Source: GWE2-42-39 sp942493345
Lineage (GTDB): Bacteria; Bacteroidota; Bacteroidia; Bacteroidales; Prolixibacteraceae
Direction: 5' to 3'
NCBI GenBank assembly: GCA_942493345.1
Contig: OW818695.1
Location: forward strand, 2,604,001-2,668,000
DNA length: 64,000 bases
The position numbers were made by a program, and so were the translations under genes. Below the pieces are notes generated by a model that saw only the letters and a program-made list of their open reading frames with translations, did no database searches and had not been told where the DNA came from. Within the stretch, counting starts at the first letter, position 1; each line of letters starts with the position of its first letter. Below are positions 24,552 to 33,625 of the stretch, piece after piece.

Positions 24552-25172
24552 TTATTCGTTCGCATTGGTGTCGTTTTGATTTATGACAACGGTGCTGCCC
24601 GAGTGGGTGGTAACCGTCGCCTGGATGAACCCAAATTTGTGGTTAAATTTCCAGAGAATACAACTGGCATCGCTTATTCCGCCTTTTACCTGAACTCCTT
24701 CGGGAATGGTTTCCAGCACATCAATGGTTTTAATGTTCCAGAAAATGTAAGGTGTGTCGTCTGTTGTGCTTTTTTTGATAACTTCCCGAACCACGGTTTT
24801 ATCGCCTATTTTATATTCCCATTTGTCGCCTACTTCGGCGTCGAATTTTACCAGGGTAAATGGTTTATTGTGGTCGCCATTGCTATACACATAATCATAA
24901 ATTCCCTGATCGGTAATTTTTCCTTCAACTTCATAGGCATTGCCGTTGTAATTGATGTTGGCCGCTACGTTTCCTCCGTCGTTCTCTGTGATGGTTATTG
25001 TTGCATCTGAATATCCGGAAGCTGAGGCCGTCCAGTAATTATCAACTTTTCCCAGGGTTTTTTCCGGGTCGGTTTCCTCCTTGTCGAAGTTCAACCAGTC
25101 GCACGACAACATGTTGATCAACAAACCGGCTGTCAACATTAGCAAGATGGTTTTTTTCATTTTCATAGTCAA
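24552..25172 (-). CDS. Lipoprotein of unknown function
   Basis: 206 residues with a lipobox INMLSC (Cys24) after a 15-residue hydrophobic stretch. The start could also be the ATG two or four codons later. The mature part is acidic and beta-rich (TITITENDGGNVAANINYNG, FDAEVGDKWEYKIGDKTVVREVI). It resembles the many short Bacteroidota surface lipoproteins with a DKW/GDKW core; I do not recognise a named family. It is the second gene of an apparent two-gene unit, 20 bp after the next lipoprotein gene, and ends at the shared terminator. Confidence 0.8.
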   Translation of the reverse strand: MTMKMKKTILLMLTAGLLINMLSCDWLNFDKEETDPEKTLGKVDNYWTASASGYSDATITITENDGGNVAANINYNGNAYEVEGKITDQGIYDYVYSNGDHNKPFTLVKFDAEVGDKWEYKIGDKTVVREVIKKSTTDDTPYIFWNIKTIDVLETIPEGVQVKGGISDASCILWKFNHKFGFIQATVTTHSGSTVVINQNDTNANE

Positions 25173-25192
25173 TCAGTTTTTGTTCTGGTTTT

Positions 25193-26152
25193 TTAATATT
25201 TAAAGTCAAGAACTTTTTTAATCATTGGGATATATGAGCTCAGCAAAACTTCTTCTCCATTTGAAAAACGCACAAAATAATCAAGCAGTTCTTCGTTTAC
25301 AGATTTTCGCAAAACAATATTACCAACTTTATTGCCGTTGTTTTCTGTAATTACAATGCTCGAATACCGGTTAAACGATTTCACGTAATCCGATGTGGTC
25401 GGATCGATTTTCGAATAATCCAATTTCCCGGTTATGCGGTGTTCAAAAAGGTTTAGTTTGAAATCGAAATGACGAAAATAGTACCCCTGCCGACTGTATT
25501 CAATTTTTGCGTCAATCGCAGCTGAACAAACGGAAAACCCATTGCTGCGGATGTCGATTTCGATATTTAAAGTACCGGAATTTCCCTGGCGGGTGCGGTT
25601 TGTTTTCAGTGTTCCACTGTACCTGTCGCCGGAAACCGAGCTTGAAATTTCGAGGGGCAGATCATCCTGAATAGTAGCATGGTGGCTGATCTCTAGTTTC
25701 TCGACACCTTCAATAAATAGGTTTGCACTGATCGCAACCGGGAATTCGGGCCGGTTTTTGCAATCGCGGGTCTCGAAATCCGATAAAACAAAGCGTACAT
25801 TTTCTCCATCTTTTCCGTTTGCCGGAAAATTCATCGTGAGTTGTTGTGTACTGTCTTTTTTCAGAAATAAACCGGATTCTGTATTCCATTCGAAAATACC
25901 TTTTGTTTTTGCAATCGCATCGGGGGAGGGGCGTTTTTCTTTTTGAGTCAGGGCTAGAGGCGATGAAGGTTCGTTAAGAAGAAAATGCAATGCCTGTATT
26001 TCAGGTTTTTCAGAAGCAGCAGTAAAGAAATTTACAAGGTTGCTGTTCATTACTTTTAACGAGCGGTCTGCTTCGTCCCTGTTTAGCATATTGGTACATC
26101 CGCTTAACAGAAAAAACAAGGACAATATGAAGCCTTCTGTTTTTCGGAACAT
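25193..26152 (-). CDS. Lipoprotein of unknown function
   Basis: 319 residues with the lipobox FLLSGC (Cys19). The mature protein is rich in beta strands with many polar/hydrophobic alternations (GTLNIEIDIRSNGF, HRITGKLDYSKIDPTTSDY) and has two further cysteines. No recognised domain. It is located 20 bp upstream of the second lipoprotein, with which it is probably co-transcribed. The function is unknown; an envelope or surface role follows only from the lipid anchor. Confidence 0.8.
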   Translation of the reverse strand: MFRKTEGFILSLFFLLSGCTNMLNRDEADRSLKVMNSNLVNFFTAASEKPEIQALHFLLNEPSSPLALTQKEKRPSPDAIAKTKGIFEWNTESGLFLKKDSTQQLTMNFPANGKDGENVRFVLSDFETRDCKNRPEFPVAISANLFIEGVEKLEISHHATIQDDLPLEISSSVSGDRYSGTLKTNRTRQGNSGTLNIEIDIRSNGFSVCSAAIDAKIEYSRQGYYFRHFDFKLNLFEHRITGKLDYSKIDPTTSDYVKSFNRYSSIVITENNGNKVGNIVLRKSVNEELLDYFVRFSNGEEVLLSSYIPMIKKVLDFKY

Positions 26153-26336
26153 CAGATTCTGGTTTTTTTCAAATATATGAATTTTTTTATTTGAGAAATT
26201 GCATCGAAACTTAAATCCATTCTGCGTTTAAATCATCGTTTCAGTTTTTATAACATATTTTTATTTCTAGTGGTAAAGCCAAATTGAATTGTCGTTTGCG
26301 GTAAGAAGGTTAAATTTAACCTTTAGAAAAGAACTT

Positions 26337-29111
26337 ATGGCGATGAGAACACGATTGACCTTTCTGCTGGTGCTGATTTCAATGGGGCTTTTGGCCCAGA
26401 ATCTTCCGAAAAAGGTTGTCAGTACCGATGATTTTGCAAGCTGGAAAACAATCAGCGGGACGAAAATCTCCAATAATGGGAAAATTGTGGCTTATGAACT
26501 GAACCCGCAAAGAGGAGATGGTGTGTTGATTGTCAAATATCTGGAATCGAAAGGGGAAGATACAATTTCCCGGGGTTACGATGCCAGCTTTTCACCGGAG
26601 TCGGACTATTTGGTTTTTAAAATCAGGCAACCTCTTGATTCCATCCGAAAGGCAAAAATTAAAGATGTTGAAAAAAACAAAATGCCAAAAGACAGTCTGG
26701 GTATTTTTATCTTCAGGAACGGGGAGTTTGTTAAGTTCCCAAATATAAAGTCCTATTCCATTCCTGAAGATAATGCAGGGTGGGTCGCTTTTTTGTTGGA
26801 GAAGAATGCAAAGAAGAAGGAAGAGAAAAAAGCGAACAAAAATAAAAAAGGTGACGAACTGTTTTTGTACAATGTAAAAGCAGGCGACACAATTCAATAC
26901 TCCGGTGTTTCCGGTTTTCATTATTCAAAACAAGGAAAGAGTATTGCTTTTATCCAGGAGCTTAATGATTCGTTGAAAACAACCCTGGTTTCGGTATTTG
27001 AAACCGAAACGAAAAAACACACAGAACTTTTTCGTGGCGTTGGTTCTTCAAAACAAATTTCGATGGACGATGCCGGCGGACAGTTTGCCTTTCTATTTTC
27101 AAAAGATACCACCGAACAAAAGATATACAGCTTGTTTTACGGAACGCTGGCGAATGGTTTGGCAGTTCAGCCAATATCCGTGGGAACCAAGGGAATGCCT
27201 GTCGGATGGTCGGTGAGCGAACATCGTGAGTTGAATTTTTCGGAAGATGGTACCCGTTTGTTCTTTGGTACAGCACGAGTACCCAAGCCCGAACCGAAAG
27301 ATACATTGCCTGATGAGGAGAAAGTGAGAGTCGATATTTGGAGTTGGCGGGATCAGTATTTGCAGCCTCAGCAAAAAGCTGATCTCGACAAGGAAAAGAA
27401 ACGCAATTACCTGGCTGTTCTGCATATCCGGGAAAATAAATTTGTACAGCTGGGCGATCCGATTATCCGCGATGTGCAAATTACGATGAAAGGGAATGGG
27501 CAATATGCACTGGGGAAGGATTTCATGTCTTATCGCCGGGCTTCTTCATGGACCGGAGACCAAAAAGCCGATTATTATCTGGTGGATATAAAAAGCGGCA
27601 TCAAACGGAAACTGGTCGAAAACATTGAAAGTGCGTGGATTTCTCCGAACGGAAATTTTGTTGTTTGGTATAATCCGGCCGACAGTAGTTATTATTCGAA
27701 ATCGACAAATATTGGAAGCCAGACAGTAATTCAATTAACCAAACAAATCCCGGTAATTTTTTGCAATGAACTCAATGATATGCCAACAGCTCCCCGTCCA
27801 TACGGAATTGCCGGATGGGCAGAAGAAGACCGGGCGGTGTATATTTACGACCGTTTTGATATTTGGAAAGTTGACCCCACGGCTATGAAAGTTCCGATGA
27901 GCGTGACCCGCAGTTTTGGTCGCCGGAACCTGCTTCACCTACGCTATGTAAAACTCGATCCCGAAGAAGAATTTATCAATTCCGAAGGAGAAAATATTGT
28001 CAGTTCGTTTGATGAACAATCGAAGGCATCCGGTTTTTTTGATATAGATTTTAAGAGTTTTAAGGAGCCTCATCTGTTAATAGCTGAAGATATGTATTTC
28101 GCAAATCCACTGAAAGCAAAAGATTTTGACAAGGTAGTTTATACTAAAGAAAGTTATTCGGAGTTTCCGAACCTTTGGATTTCGAATCTGAAGTTTGAAA
28201 ACGCTAAAAAAATATCGGATGCAAACCCGCAACAAAAGTTATACAATTGGACTTTTGCCAACCTCGTGAAATGGACTTCGTTTAACGGCGAAAATATGGA
28301 AGGAATTTTATACATGCCTGAAAATTTTAATCCGAAAAAAAAATACCCGATGGTGGTTTATTATTACGAGCGAAATTCCGACAACTTGTTTCGTTACCAC
28401 ATTCCGTTGCCCAGCCGCTCTACCATCAACCGTACATTTTATGCCAGCAACGGATACCTGGTTTTTGTCCCCGACATTACCTATCGAACAGGCTATCCCG
28501 GGCAAAGCGCTTACGATGCAGTGGTGAGCGGTGTAAATTATCTGATCAATAACTTTTCATTTGTCGATGCAAAAAAAATGGGGCTTCATGGACAAAGTTG
28601 GGGCGGTTATCAAACGGCTTACCTAATTACCCAAACCGACCAGTTTGCAGCGGCAATGGCTGGGGCGCCGGTCAGCAATATGACCAGCGCTTATGGCGGT
28701 ATCAGATGGGAATCGGGGATGTCGCGGATGTCTCAGTACGAACATACACAAAGCCGGATTGGCGGAACCTTGTGGGAAAAACCACTCCTTTATATCGAAA
28801 ACTCTCCGCTATTTCATGCCCCCAAAGTGAGCACTCCCTTGTTGATGATGCACAACGACAACGACGGCGCTGTTCCATGGTCTCAGGGAATCGAGTTTTT
28901 TGTTGCTTTGCGACGCTTGGATAAACCAGTTTGGATGCTTAACTATAATGACGAACCGCACAACCTAAAAGCAGAAAGCTGGGGAAACCGCATGGATCTG
29001 ACTATCCGGATGAAAGGTTTCTTCGATCATTATCTACAAGATAAACCTATGCCCGAATGGATGAAATTCGGGATTTCTGCGCGCGACAAAGGAAGAATAC
29101 TTGGGTATTAG
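26337..29111 (+). CDS. S9 family serine peptidase (prolyl oligopeptidase/DPP4-like), exported
   Basis: 924 residues from the ATG at 26337; a second ATG two codons later fits equally well, while earlier in-frame starts would bury the signal peptide (MRTRLTFLLVLISMGLLAQ). The first ~600 residues are a beta-propeller-like region with a Lys-rich insertion around 155-170. The C-terminal alpha/beta-hydrolase domain has GLHGQSWGGYQTAYL with Ser754, HNDNDGAVPWSQG with the catalytic Asp, and NDEPHNL with the catalytic His. It probably cleaves short peptides in the periplasm for amino-acid scavenging. It is unusually long for S9 enzymes but typical of the large Bacteroidota exported form. Confidence 0.92.
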   Translation: MAMRTRLTFLLVLISMGLLAQNLPKKVVSTDDFASWKTISGTKISNNGKIVAYELNPQRGDGVLIVKYLESKGEDTISRGYDASFSPESDYLVFKIRQPLDSIRKAKIKDVEKNKMPKDSLGIFIFRNGEFVKFPNIKSYSIPEDNAGWVAFLLEKNAKKKEEKKANKNKKGDELFLYNVKAGDTIQYSGVSGFHYSKQGKSIAFIQELNDSLKTTLVSVFETETKKHTELFRGVGSSKQISMDDAGGQFAFLFSKDTTEQKIYSLFYGTLANGLAVQPISVGTKGMPVGWSVSEHRELNFSEDGTRLFFGTARVPKPEPKDTLPDEEKVRVDIWSWRDQYLQPQQKADLDKEKKRNYLAVLHIRENKFVQLGDPIIRDVQITMKGNGQYALGKDFMSYRRASSWTGDQKADYYLVDIKSGIKRKLVENIESAWISPNGNFVVWYNPADSSYYSKSTNIGSQTVIQLTKQIPVIFCNELNDMPTAPRPYGIAGWAEEDRAVYIYDRFDIWKVDPTAMKVPMSVTRSFGRRNLLHLRYVKLDPEEEFINSEGENIVSSFDEQSKASGFFDIDFKSFKEPHLLIAEDMYFANPLKAKDFDKVVYTKESYSEFPNLWISNLKFENAKKISDANPQQKLYNWTFANLVKWTSFNGENMEGILYMPENFNPKKKYPMVVYYYERNSDNLFRYHIPLPSRSTINRTFYASNGYLVFVPDITYRTGYPGQSAYDAVVSGVNYLINNFSFVDAKKMGLHGQSWGGYQTAYLITQTDQFAAAMAGAPVSNMTSAYGGIRWESGMSRMSQYEHTQSRIGGTLWEKPLLYIENSPLFHAPKVSTPLLMMHNDNDGAVPWSQGIEFFVALRRLDKPVWMLNYNDEPHNLKAESWGNRMDLTIRMKGFFDHYLQDKPMPEWMKFGISARDKGRILGY

Positions 29112-29140
29112 CGCCATTTCTACCTTATAAAAGGAGATTT

Positions 29141-29737
29141 TTATTTTCCTGAACTTGGATCGAAATAGCACGAACGGATCGATTCCATCTCCGCTTTTCC
29201 GTCGATCACAGCATTTATAGTTTTCCAGATTTCCGAGCCGATTACTTTGCCCAGAGCCTGTTCTGTTTTTCGTATTTTCAAAAATGCAGAAAGTATTTTC
29301 CGGTTCCAGTCGTCGGAATAACGCACCAGATCGTCGGGATAAACCACTTTCCGGCGGGTTCCTTCGGGGTATGGGCGAAACGATTCAATAATATTCAGGA
29401 ACCCGTAGTCGTTGGTCAGTTGCTCGCCTGGCCGGATGTTGCGGATGGCGATCTCGAAATTGTAGGCTGTTGCCATGCAGTTGGGTCTGAAACTGTGGTT
29501 GACGTACCGTCCGTGATCCCAGCAAAAAACGTGGTTCCCCTTCCGGTTGCGGAAGGTATAGGTCATTAATACATCGCGGTAAACTTCGTCCATCGCCCCG
29601 ATTTGAGCCGGGGTATATTCGCGGTCGAGCTGGTCGAATGCCCAGGTGATGGTCCCTTTTTTTATCAGCTTTTTGGCAACTACCCCGTAGCCAATTTCTT
29701 CATTAATAAATTGCAGTTCAGTATCCGGATGTATCAT
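29141..29737 (-). CDS. SET domain-containing protein
   Basis: 198 residues. The SET signatures are clear: GYGVVAKKLIKKGTITW at the start (about 17-33), YVNHSFRPNCMAT (78-90) for the knot, and GEQLTNDYGF (104-113). The cysteine-rich post-SET region of eukaryotic enzymes is replaced by a plain helical tail. SET proteins transfer methyl groups from S-adenosylmethionine to protein lysines. Bacterial members exist, but their targets are mostly unknown, so no substrate can be given. It is convergent with the S9 peptidase and divergent from the DUF1080 gene. Confidence 0.88.
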   Translation of the reverse strand: MIHPDTELQFINEEIGYGVVAKKLIKKGTITWAFDQLDREYTPAQIGAMDEVYRDVLMTYTFRNRKGNHVFCWDHGRYVNHSFRPNCMATAYNFEIAIRNIRPGEQLTNDYGFLNIIESFRPYPEGTRRKVVYPDDLVRYSDDWNRKILSAFLKIRKTEQALGKVIGSEIWKTINAVIDGKAEMESIRSCYFDPSSGK

Positions 29738-29929
29738 TTCTTTTTCAAATTAATGTCGGCAAATTTAGAGGAATTCCTTTCTCCTGATGTTTGTGACGGT
29801 TATTTTTTTGAAACTATACGAATCCGATTGTTCGAAAGCGGATACCTGATTTAATGTATTGTCCCGGTAATCTGCAGCTTGGATTTTATTATTGCTAAAC
29901 TACAACTGCCAACTGCGACTGATTTTAGC

Positions 29930-29937
29930 TATATTTG
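29930..29937 (+). promoter_or_regulatory. -7 promoter box for the DUF1080 fusion gene
   Basis: TATATTTG, an exact TAnnTTTG match, lies 30 bp before the chosen ATG at 29968. Confidence 0.5.
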
Positions 29938-29967
29938 TCATCCAACAAACCAATAAACCATATACTG

Positions 29968-31443
29968 ATGAATTTTCTGAAATTTATTTCCGGCGTATTT
30001 TCCCTGATTTTAATATTTACTTCCTGCTCCGAAAAGCAGGAGTGGATCGAATTGTTTAATGGGAAAGACCTTACTGGCTGGACTGCCATCGAAAATCCCG
30101 GTTCGTTCCGGGTTGAAGACGGCCTGCTTGTTTGCGATGGCTCCCGTAGCCACCTGTTTTATACGGGCGAATTCAAAAAAGGCGTTTTTCGGAATTTTGA
30201 ACTGAAAGCAACCGTGAAAACCATGCCCGGGGCCAATTCGGGAATTATTTTTCATACCCAGGAACAGGAATATGGATATTTGCTTCGTGGTTACGAAGTA
30301 CAAATCAATAATTCGTATCAACGCGAAGGCGATTTTCATGAATTGAAAAAAACGGGAAGCATTTATGGCATTCGTAATGTGTATTACCCGACAACAAATG
30401 ACAACGAATGGTTTGAGCTGTCTGTCAGAGTGGTCGAAAACCGCTGCGAAGTTTGGGTAAACGGGACAAAAGTGGTCGATTACATCCAGCCCGACGATCC
30501 GTACCGCCCGAAAAACGACAAATGGAAAATTTTTAGCGCCGGACGCATTGCATTGCAGTGCCACGACGAACAGAGCAAAGTTTATTTTAAAAGCATTCAG
30601 ATAAAACCACTTCCGAAGGCCGAGAAATTTGAGCCGCTGGTTTCGAAAGAGTGGGATACCAAAATCACCAAACTGAGTATGGAAAATTTCCCGGTAATTG
30701 ATTTTCACACTCACCTGAAAGGAGGGTTGACCCTTCCTCAGGAAATCGAAAATTCGATAAAACTGGGAATTAACTACGGGGTTGCGCCCAACTGTGGATT
30801 GCATTTCCCGGTTACCAACGACCAGTCGTTGTATGCCTACATGGACACAGTAAAAGGACAGCCCATTTTCAGGGGCATGCAGGCCGAAGGCCGTGAGTGG
30901 ATTACCCTGTTTTCGCCGGAAGCTGTTTCGCAGTTCGACTATATTTTCACCGATGCCATGACCTGGACCGACCACAAAGGACGCCGCATGCGCCTGTGGA
31001 TGCCCGAAGAGGTTTTTGTTGACGACGAACAACAATTTATGGACGAATTGGTTGGCAAAATCGAGAGCGTTCTTTCGCAGGAACCGGTTGACATTCATGT
31101 GAACCCGACTTTTCTTCCGGCTGTTATTGCTGAAAAGTACGATCAACTGTGGACCGATGAACGCATCGATCGTTTTGTAAAAGTGCTGGCCGACAATAAA
31201 ATTGCACTCGAAATAAATGCCCGCTACCGCATTCCTTCAGAAAAAATATTGCGCAAAGCAAAAGAGGCCGGCGTGAAATTTTCGTTCGGAACCAACAATA
31301 CCGGCAGCGACTTGGGAACATTGGATTATTGTTTCGAAATGCAGGAAAAACTGGGGCTGACCTATAAAGATATGTTCATGCCGAAAAAACAAGCCGAAAA
31401 ACCGGTTTTGGTAAAAGGTCTTCCGAAGAAGATTACAGGTTGA
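29968..31443 (+). CDS. Lipoprotein fusing a DUF1080 domain to a PHP/amidohydrolase-like domain
   Basis: 491 residues. The lipobox (SLILIFTSC, Cys20) indicates a lipid-anchored exported protein; I chose ATG 29968 because it starts the signal peptide and follows the -7 box. Residues ~25-225 are DUF1080 (3-keto-disaccharide hydrolase/GH16-like lectin fold): WIELFNGKDLTGW, LVCDGSRSHLFYTGEF, NSGIIFHT, YEVQINNS, RIALQCHD. From ~243 a second domain starts with DFHTHLKG (245-252), a metal-ligand HxH motif, followed by VDIHVNPTFLP and a late FGTNNTGSDLG. It resembles PHP-type phosphoesterases or TIM-barrel metallohydrolases. It probably processes a modified carbohydrate; the second domain's substrate is unknown. 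Confidence 0.85.
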   Translation: MNFLKFISGVFSLILIFTSCSEKQEWIELFNGKDLTGWTAIENPGSFRVEDGLLVCDGSRSHLFYTGEFKKGVFRNFELKATVKTMPGANSGIIFHTQEQEYGYLLRGYEVQINNSYQREGDFHELKKTGSIYGIRNVYYPTTNDNEWFELSVRVVENRCEVWVNGTKVVDYIQPDDPYRPKNDKWKIFSAGRIALQCHDEQSKVYFKSIQIKPLPKAEKFEPLVSKEWDTKITKLSMENFPVIDFHTHLKGGLTLPQEIENSIKLGINYGVAPNCGLHFPVTNDQSLYAYMDTVKGQPIFRGMQAEGREWITLFSPEAVSQFDYIFTDAMTWTDHKGRRMRLWMPEEVFVDDEQQFMDELVGKIESVLSQEPVDIHVNPTFLPAVIAEKYDQLWTDERIDRFVKVLADNKIALEINARYRIPSEKILRKAKEAGVKFSFGTNNTGSDLGTLDYCFEMQEKLGLTYKDMFMPKKQAEKPVLVKGLPKKITG

Positions 31444-31478
31444 AAAAAAAATAGGGAACCCGCATTCCCGGGTTCCCT
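31443..31478 (-). terminator. Terminator of the cytidylate-kinase-like gene
   Basis: A 10-bp stem (31453-31462 with 31469-31478, loop CATTCC) is followed on the minus strand by a run of T residues (complement of the A run at 31443-31450). On the + strand the hairpin lacks a T tract, so it mainly serves the minus-strand gene. Confidence 0.7.
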
Positions 31479-31571
31479 CAAATTGCCAATTTAAAAATTA
31501 CTGTTATTTGTTTTCACTTTTCCTTGCCCCGAAACAAGTGAAGAATGTTATTGTACGATGGTCTTTCCCTT

Positions 31572-32300
31572 TCATTTTTGACCCGGCGCAACGGCAATCT
31601 TTGGAGCGGTAGCCAATCCTTTTATCGTCATGGTTTTTTGGATAATATCAACCACATCGCCGGAATTGAACGACGATACGTTGATTTCAATATCAAAATA
31701 TTCGGTTGCCGACGCTTCTTTTTCTATTTTTTTACGAATGCTCTCCCGCTCCTTCTCTGTCGCGTCGATAAATTTTTTTGCCTCTGTTTCTGAAAGGTGA
31801 TCGCGTTGGGCTATTTTTTTTATTCGCCAGTCGAGTGGGGCCGAAAGCCTTACGTGCAGCGAATTTTCAATGTCACGGGTAATCAGGTGGCTGCCCCGCC
31901 CCACAATGATGCAATACCCGTCGGCAGCAATGGAACGGATAAAATCGATTACCGTTTTTTGTATTTTCCGTTCACTTTTAAATCGTTTGTCGCTCAATGC
32001 CCCGAGAATTTCATCGAACGTGTTGCGTTCCTGGGTTTTTAAGATTTTCCCCAGTTTCTGATGGTCCATTTCCAACTCGCGAGCCGCTTCTTTAAAAATT
32101 TCCTTGCTGAAAACCTTCCACTTGTGGGTTCCACCCTGCTCGTTGAGCTTTTGGGCGAGCTGATTGGCCAGTTTTACTCCGGCACAACCTACTTCACGCG
32201 AAATAGTGACCACTGGTCCCGGCAATATATCTTCTGGAGAGAGACTTTTCTCTTTTAATCCCATCCTGCCATTCAGGTAACGTAAAAGTGAATCTTCCAT
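31572..32300 (-). CDS. Cytidylate kinase-like family protein
   Basis: 242 residues from the ATG complementary to 32298-32300 (MEDSLLRYL); an upstream in-frame start would add 11 residues without support. The P-loop is the family's variant TISREVGCAGVKLANQLAQKL, followed by the lid/NMP region VFSKEIFKEAARELEMDHQ, then CIIVGRGSHLITRDIENSLHVRL and the Arg-rich RIKKIAQRDHLSETEAKKFI. Members of this group are stand-alone P-loop kinases annotated as cytidylate kinase-like. They are distinct from the canonical Cmk, and their substrate is not proven. It ends at a good terminator and is followed upstream by thiL on the same strand, 141 bp away. Confidence 0.85.
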   Translation of the reverse strand: MEDSLLRYLNGRMGLKEKSLSPEDILPGPVVTISREVGCAGVKLANQLAQKLNEQGGTHKWKVFSKEIFKEAARELEMDHQKLGKILKTQERNTFDEILGALSDKRFKSERKIQKTVIDFIRSIAADGYCIIVGRGSHLITRDIENSLHVRLSAPLDWRIKKIAQRDHLSETEAKKFIDATEKERESIRKKIEKEASATEYFDIEINVSSFNSGDVVDIIQKTMTIKGLATAPKIAVAPGQK

Positions 32301-32441
32301 GACAATTAATTTTAGTTTGCTTCTTGTACGCAATCAATTGTCAATCGGTTTTATGTTTAGCAATATTTTTTCAGTTTCCCGATTATCGAAAATTCATCAA
32401 CTCCCAAATTCCGTAATTCCCAAATTCCAAAACTCTGCCCG

Positions 32442-33485
32442 TCAATTCTTCAGCAGCGGGTTCCATCCCTGCGCCTGCAACGGGATTGCCGATCCGCCGG
32501 TAGTAACCAGGTTGGCGCCGTTGCCTTTTTCGGTAATGTGACCGATGATGGTAAAATCGAATTCCTTTTTAATTTTATCGTGGTCGGCTAGCGGAACGGT
32601 AAACAACAGTTCGTAATCTTCACCGCCGTTCAGTGCAGCCACAATCGGGTTGATGTTCAGTTCCTGCGCAAATAGTTTGGTCTGGGCGTCCATCGGTATT
32701 TTATCTTCGTAAATATTGCAGCCCACCTGCGATTCTTCGCAAAGGTGCAGCACTTCCGAAGAAAGCCCGTCGGAAATATCAATCATCGAAGTAGGTTTTA
32801 CACCCAGTTCTTTCAACAGTTCAACCACGTCTTTGCGGGCTTCTGGCTTGAGCTGGCGTCCCAGAATATAATCGTACCCGTCCAGTTTGGGTTGTTCTTT
32901 TGGGTTCACTTTAAATACTTCGTTTTCGCGTTCCAGAAGTTGCAAACCCATGTATGCGCCGCCCAAATCGCCCGACACGCAAAGCAGGTCGTTCACCTGC
33001 GCCCCCGAACGGTAGGTAATAGCACTGGCATCGGCTTCGCCAATGGCCGTAATGCTGATAACCAGTCCGGTTAGCGAACTGGTAGTGTCGCCGCCGACCA
33101 AATCGACCCCATATTTTTCGCAGGCCAGGTGAATTCCCGAGTACAACTCGTCGAGCGCTTCCACCGAAAATTTGCTTGAAACAGCAATCGAAACCGTGAT
33201 TTGCCGCGGATGCGCATTCATGGCATACACGTCCGAAAGGTTCACCACCACTGATTTGTAGCCCAAATGTTTCAGCGGAACATACATCAGGTTGAAATGA
33301 ATCCCTTCCGTCAGCAAATCGGTAGTTACCACAATTTTTTTATCCGGAAAGCTCAACACAGCGGCATCGTCGCCAACACCTTTCTCACTGCTGCTGTTTT
33401 TCAACTCAATTTTTTCTGTCAGGCGCCTGATCAGGCCGAATTCGCCCAGTGCCGAAAGCGGGGTTTGTTTCTTGTTCTCGTTCAT
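32442..33485 (-). CDS. thiL: Thiamine-monophosphate kinase
   Basis: 347 residues, normal for ThiL. It phosphorylates thiamine monophosphate to thiamine diphosphate with ATP, the last step of TPP synthesis in the cytoplasm. Signatures: GVGDDAAVLSF (37-47), the magnesium-binding aspartates; TTDLLTEGIHF; DLVGGDTTSS; DISDGLSSEVLHLCE; and LNGGEDYELLFTV near the C-terminus. It belongs to the PurM/AIR-synthetase fold. No other thiamine gene is near, and no TPP riboswitch was seen upstream. It is divergent from sufB with a 140-bp intergenic region. Confidence 0.95.
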   Translation of the reverse strand: MNENKKQTPLSALGEFGLIRRLTEKIELKNSSSEKGVGDDAAVLSFPDKKIVVTTDLLTEGIHFNLMYVPLKHLGYKSVVVNLSDVYAMNAHPRQITVSIAVSSKFSVEALDELYSGIHLACEKYGVDLVGGDTTSSLTGLVISITAIGEADASAITYRSGAQVNDLLCVSGDLGGAYMGLQLLERENEVFKVNPKEQPKLDGYDYILGRQLKPEARKDVVELLKELGVKPTSMIDISDGLSSEVLHLCEESQVGCNIYEDKIPMDAQTKLFAQELNINPIVAALNGGEDYELLFTVPLADHDKIKKEFDFTIIGHITEKGNGANLVTTGGSAIPLQAQGWNPLLKN

Positions 33486-33552
33486 GTTAAATTATCAGAT
33501 TGGTTTGTCCTGTATTGCAGGCAATTCTTGGGCAAAAATAGCTTTACTTGCT

Positions 33553-33560
33553 TATCTTTG
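33553..33560 (+). promoter_or_regulatory. -7 promoter box of the suf operon
   Basis: TATCTTTG fits TAnnTTTG; TTG at 33528-33530 lies 22 bp upstream, an acceptable -33 element. It precedes the sufB start by about 65 bp. The leader contains a direct repeat GCAATTATTTT (about 33560 and 33604) and a CAGTCTG/CAGACTG inverted pair. Confidence 0.5.
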
Positions 33561-33625
33561 CAATTATTTTTAAACAGTCTGCATCGGCAATTGTTATATC
33601 AATGCAATTATTTTCAGACTGAAAA

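Noticed and set aside
30010..31146. Long open frame (378 codons) on the minus strand opposite the DUF1080 fusion
   Set aside because: It is antisense to a gene with clear domains, lacks any motif and reflects codon bias of the + strand gene.
33486..33625. TPP riboswitch upstream of thiL
   Set aside because: The 140-bp intergenic region lacks the conserved CTGAGA and ACCTGAT-type elements.
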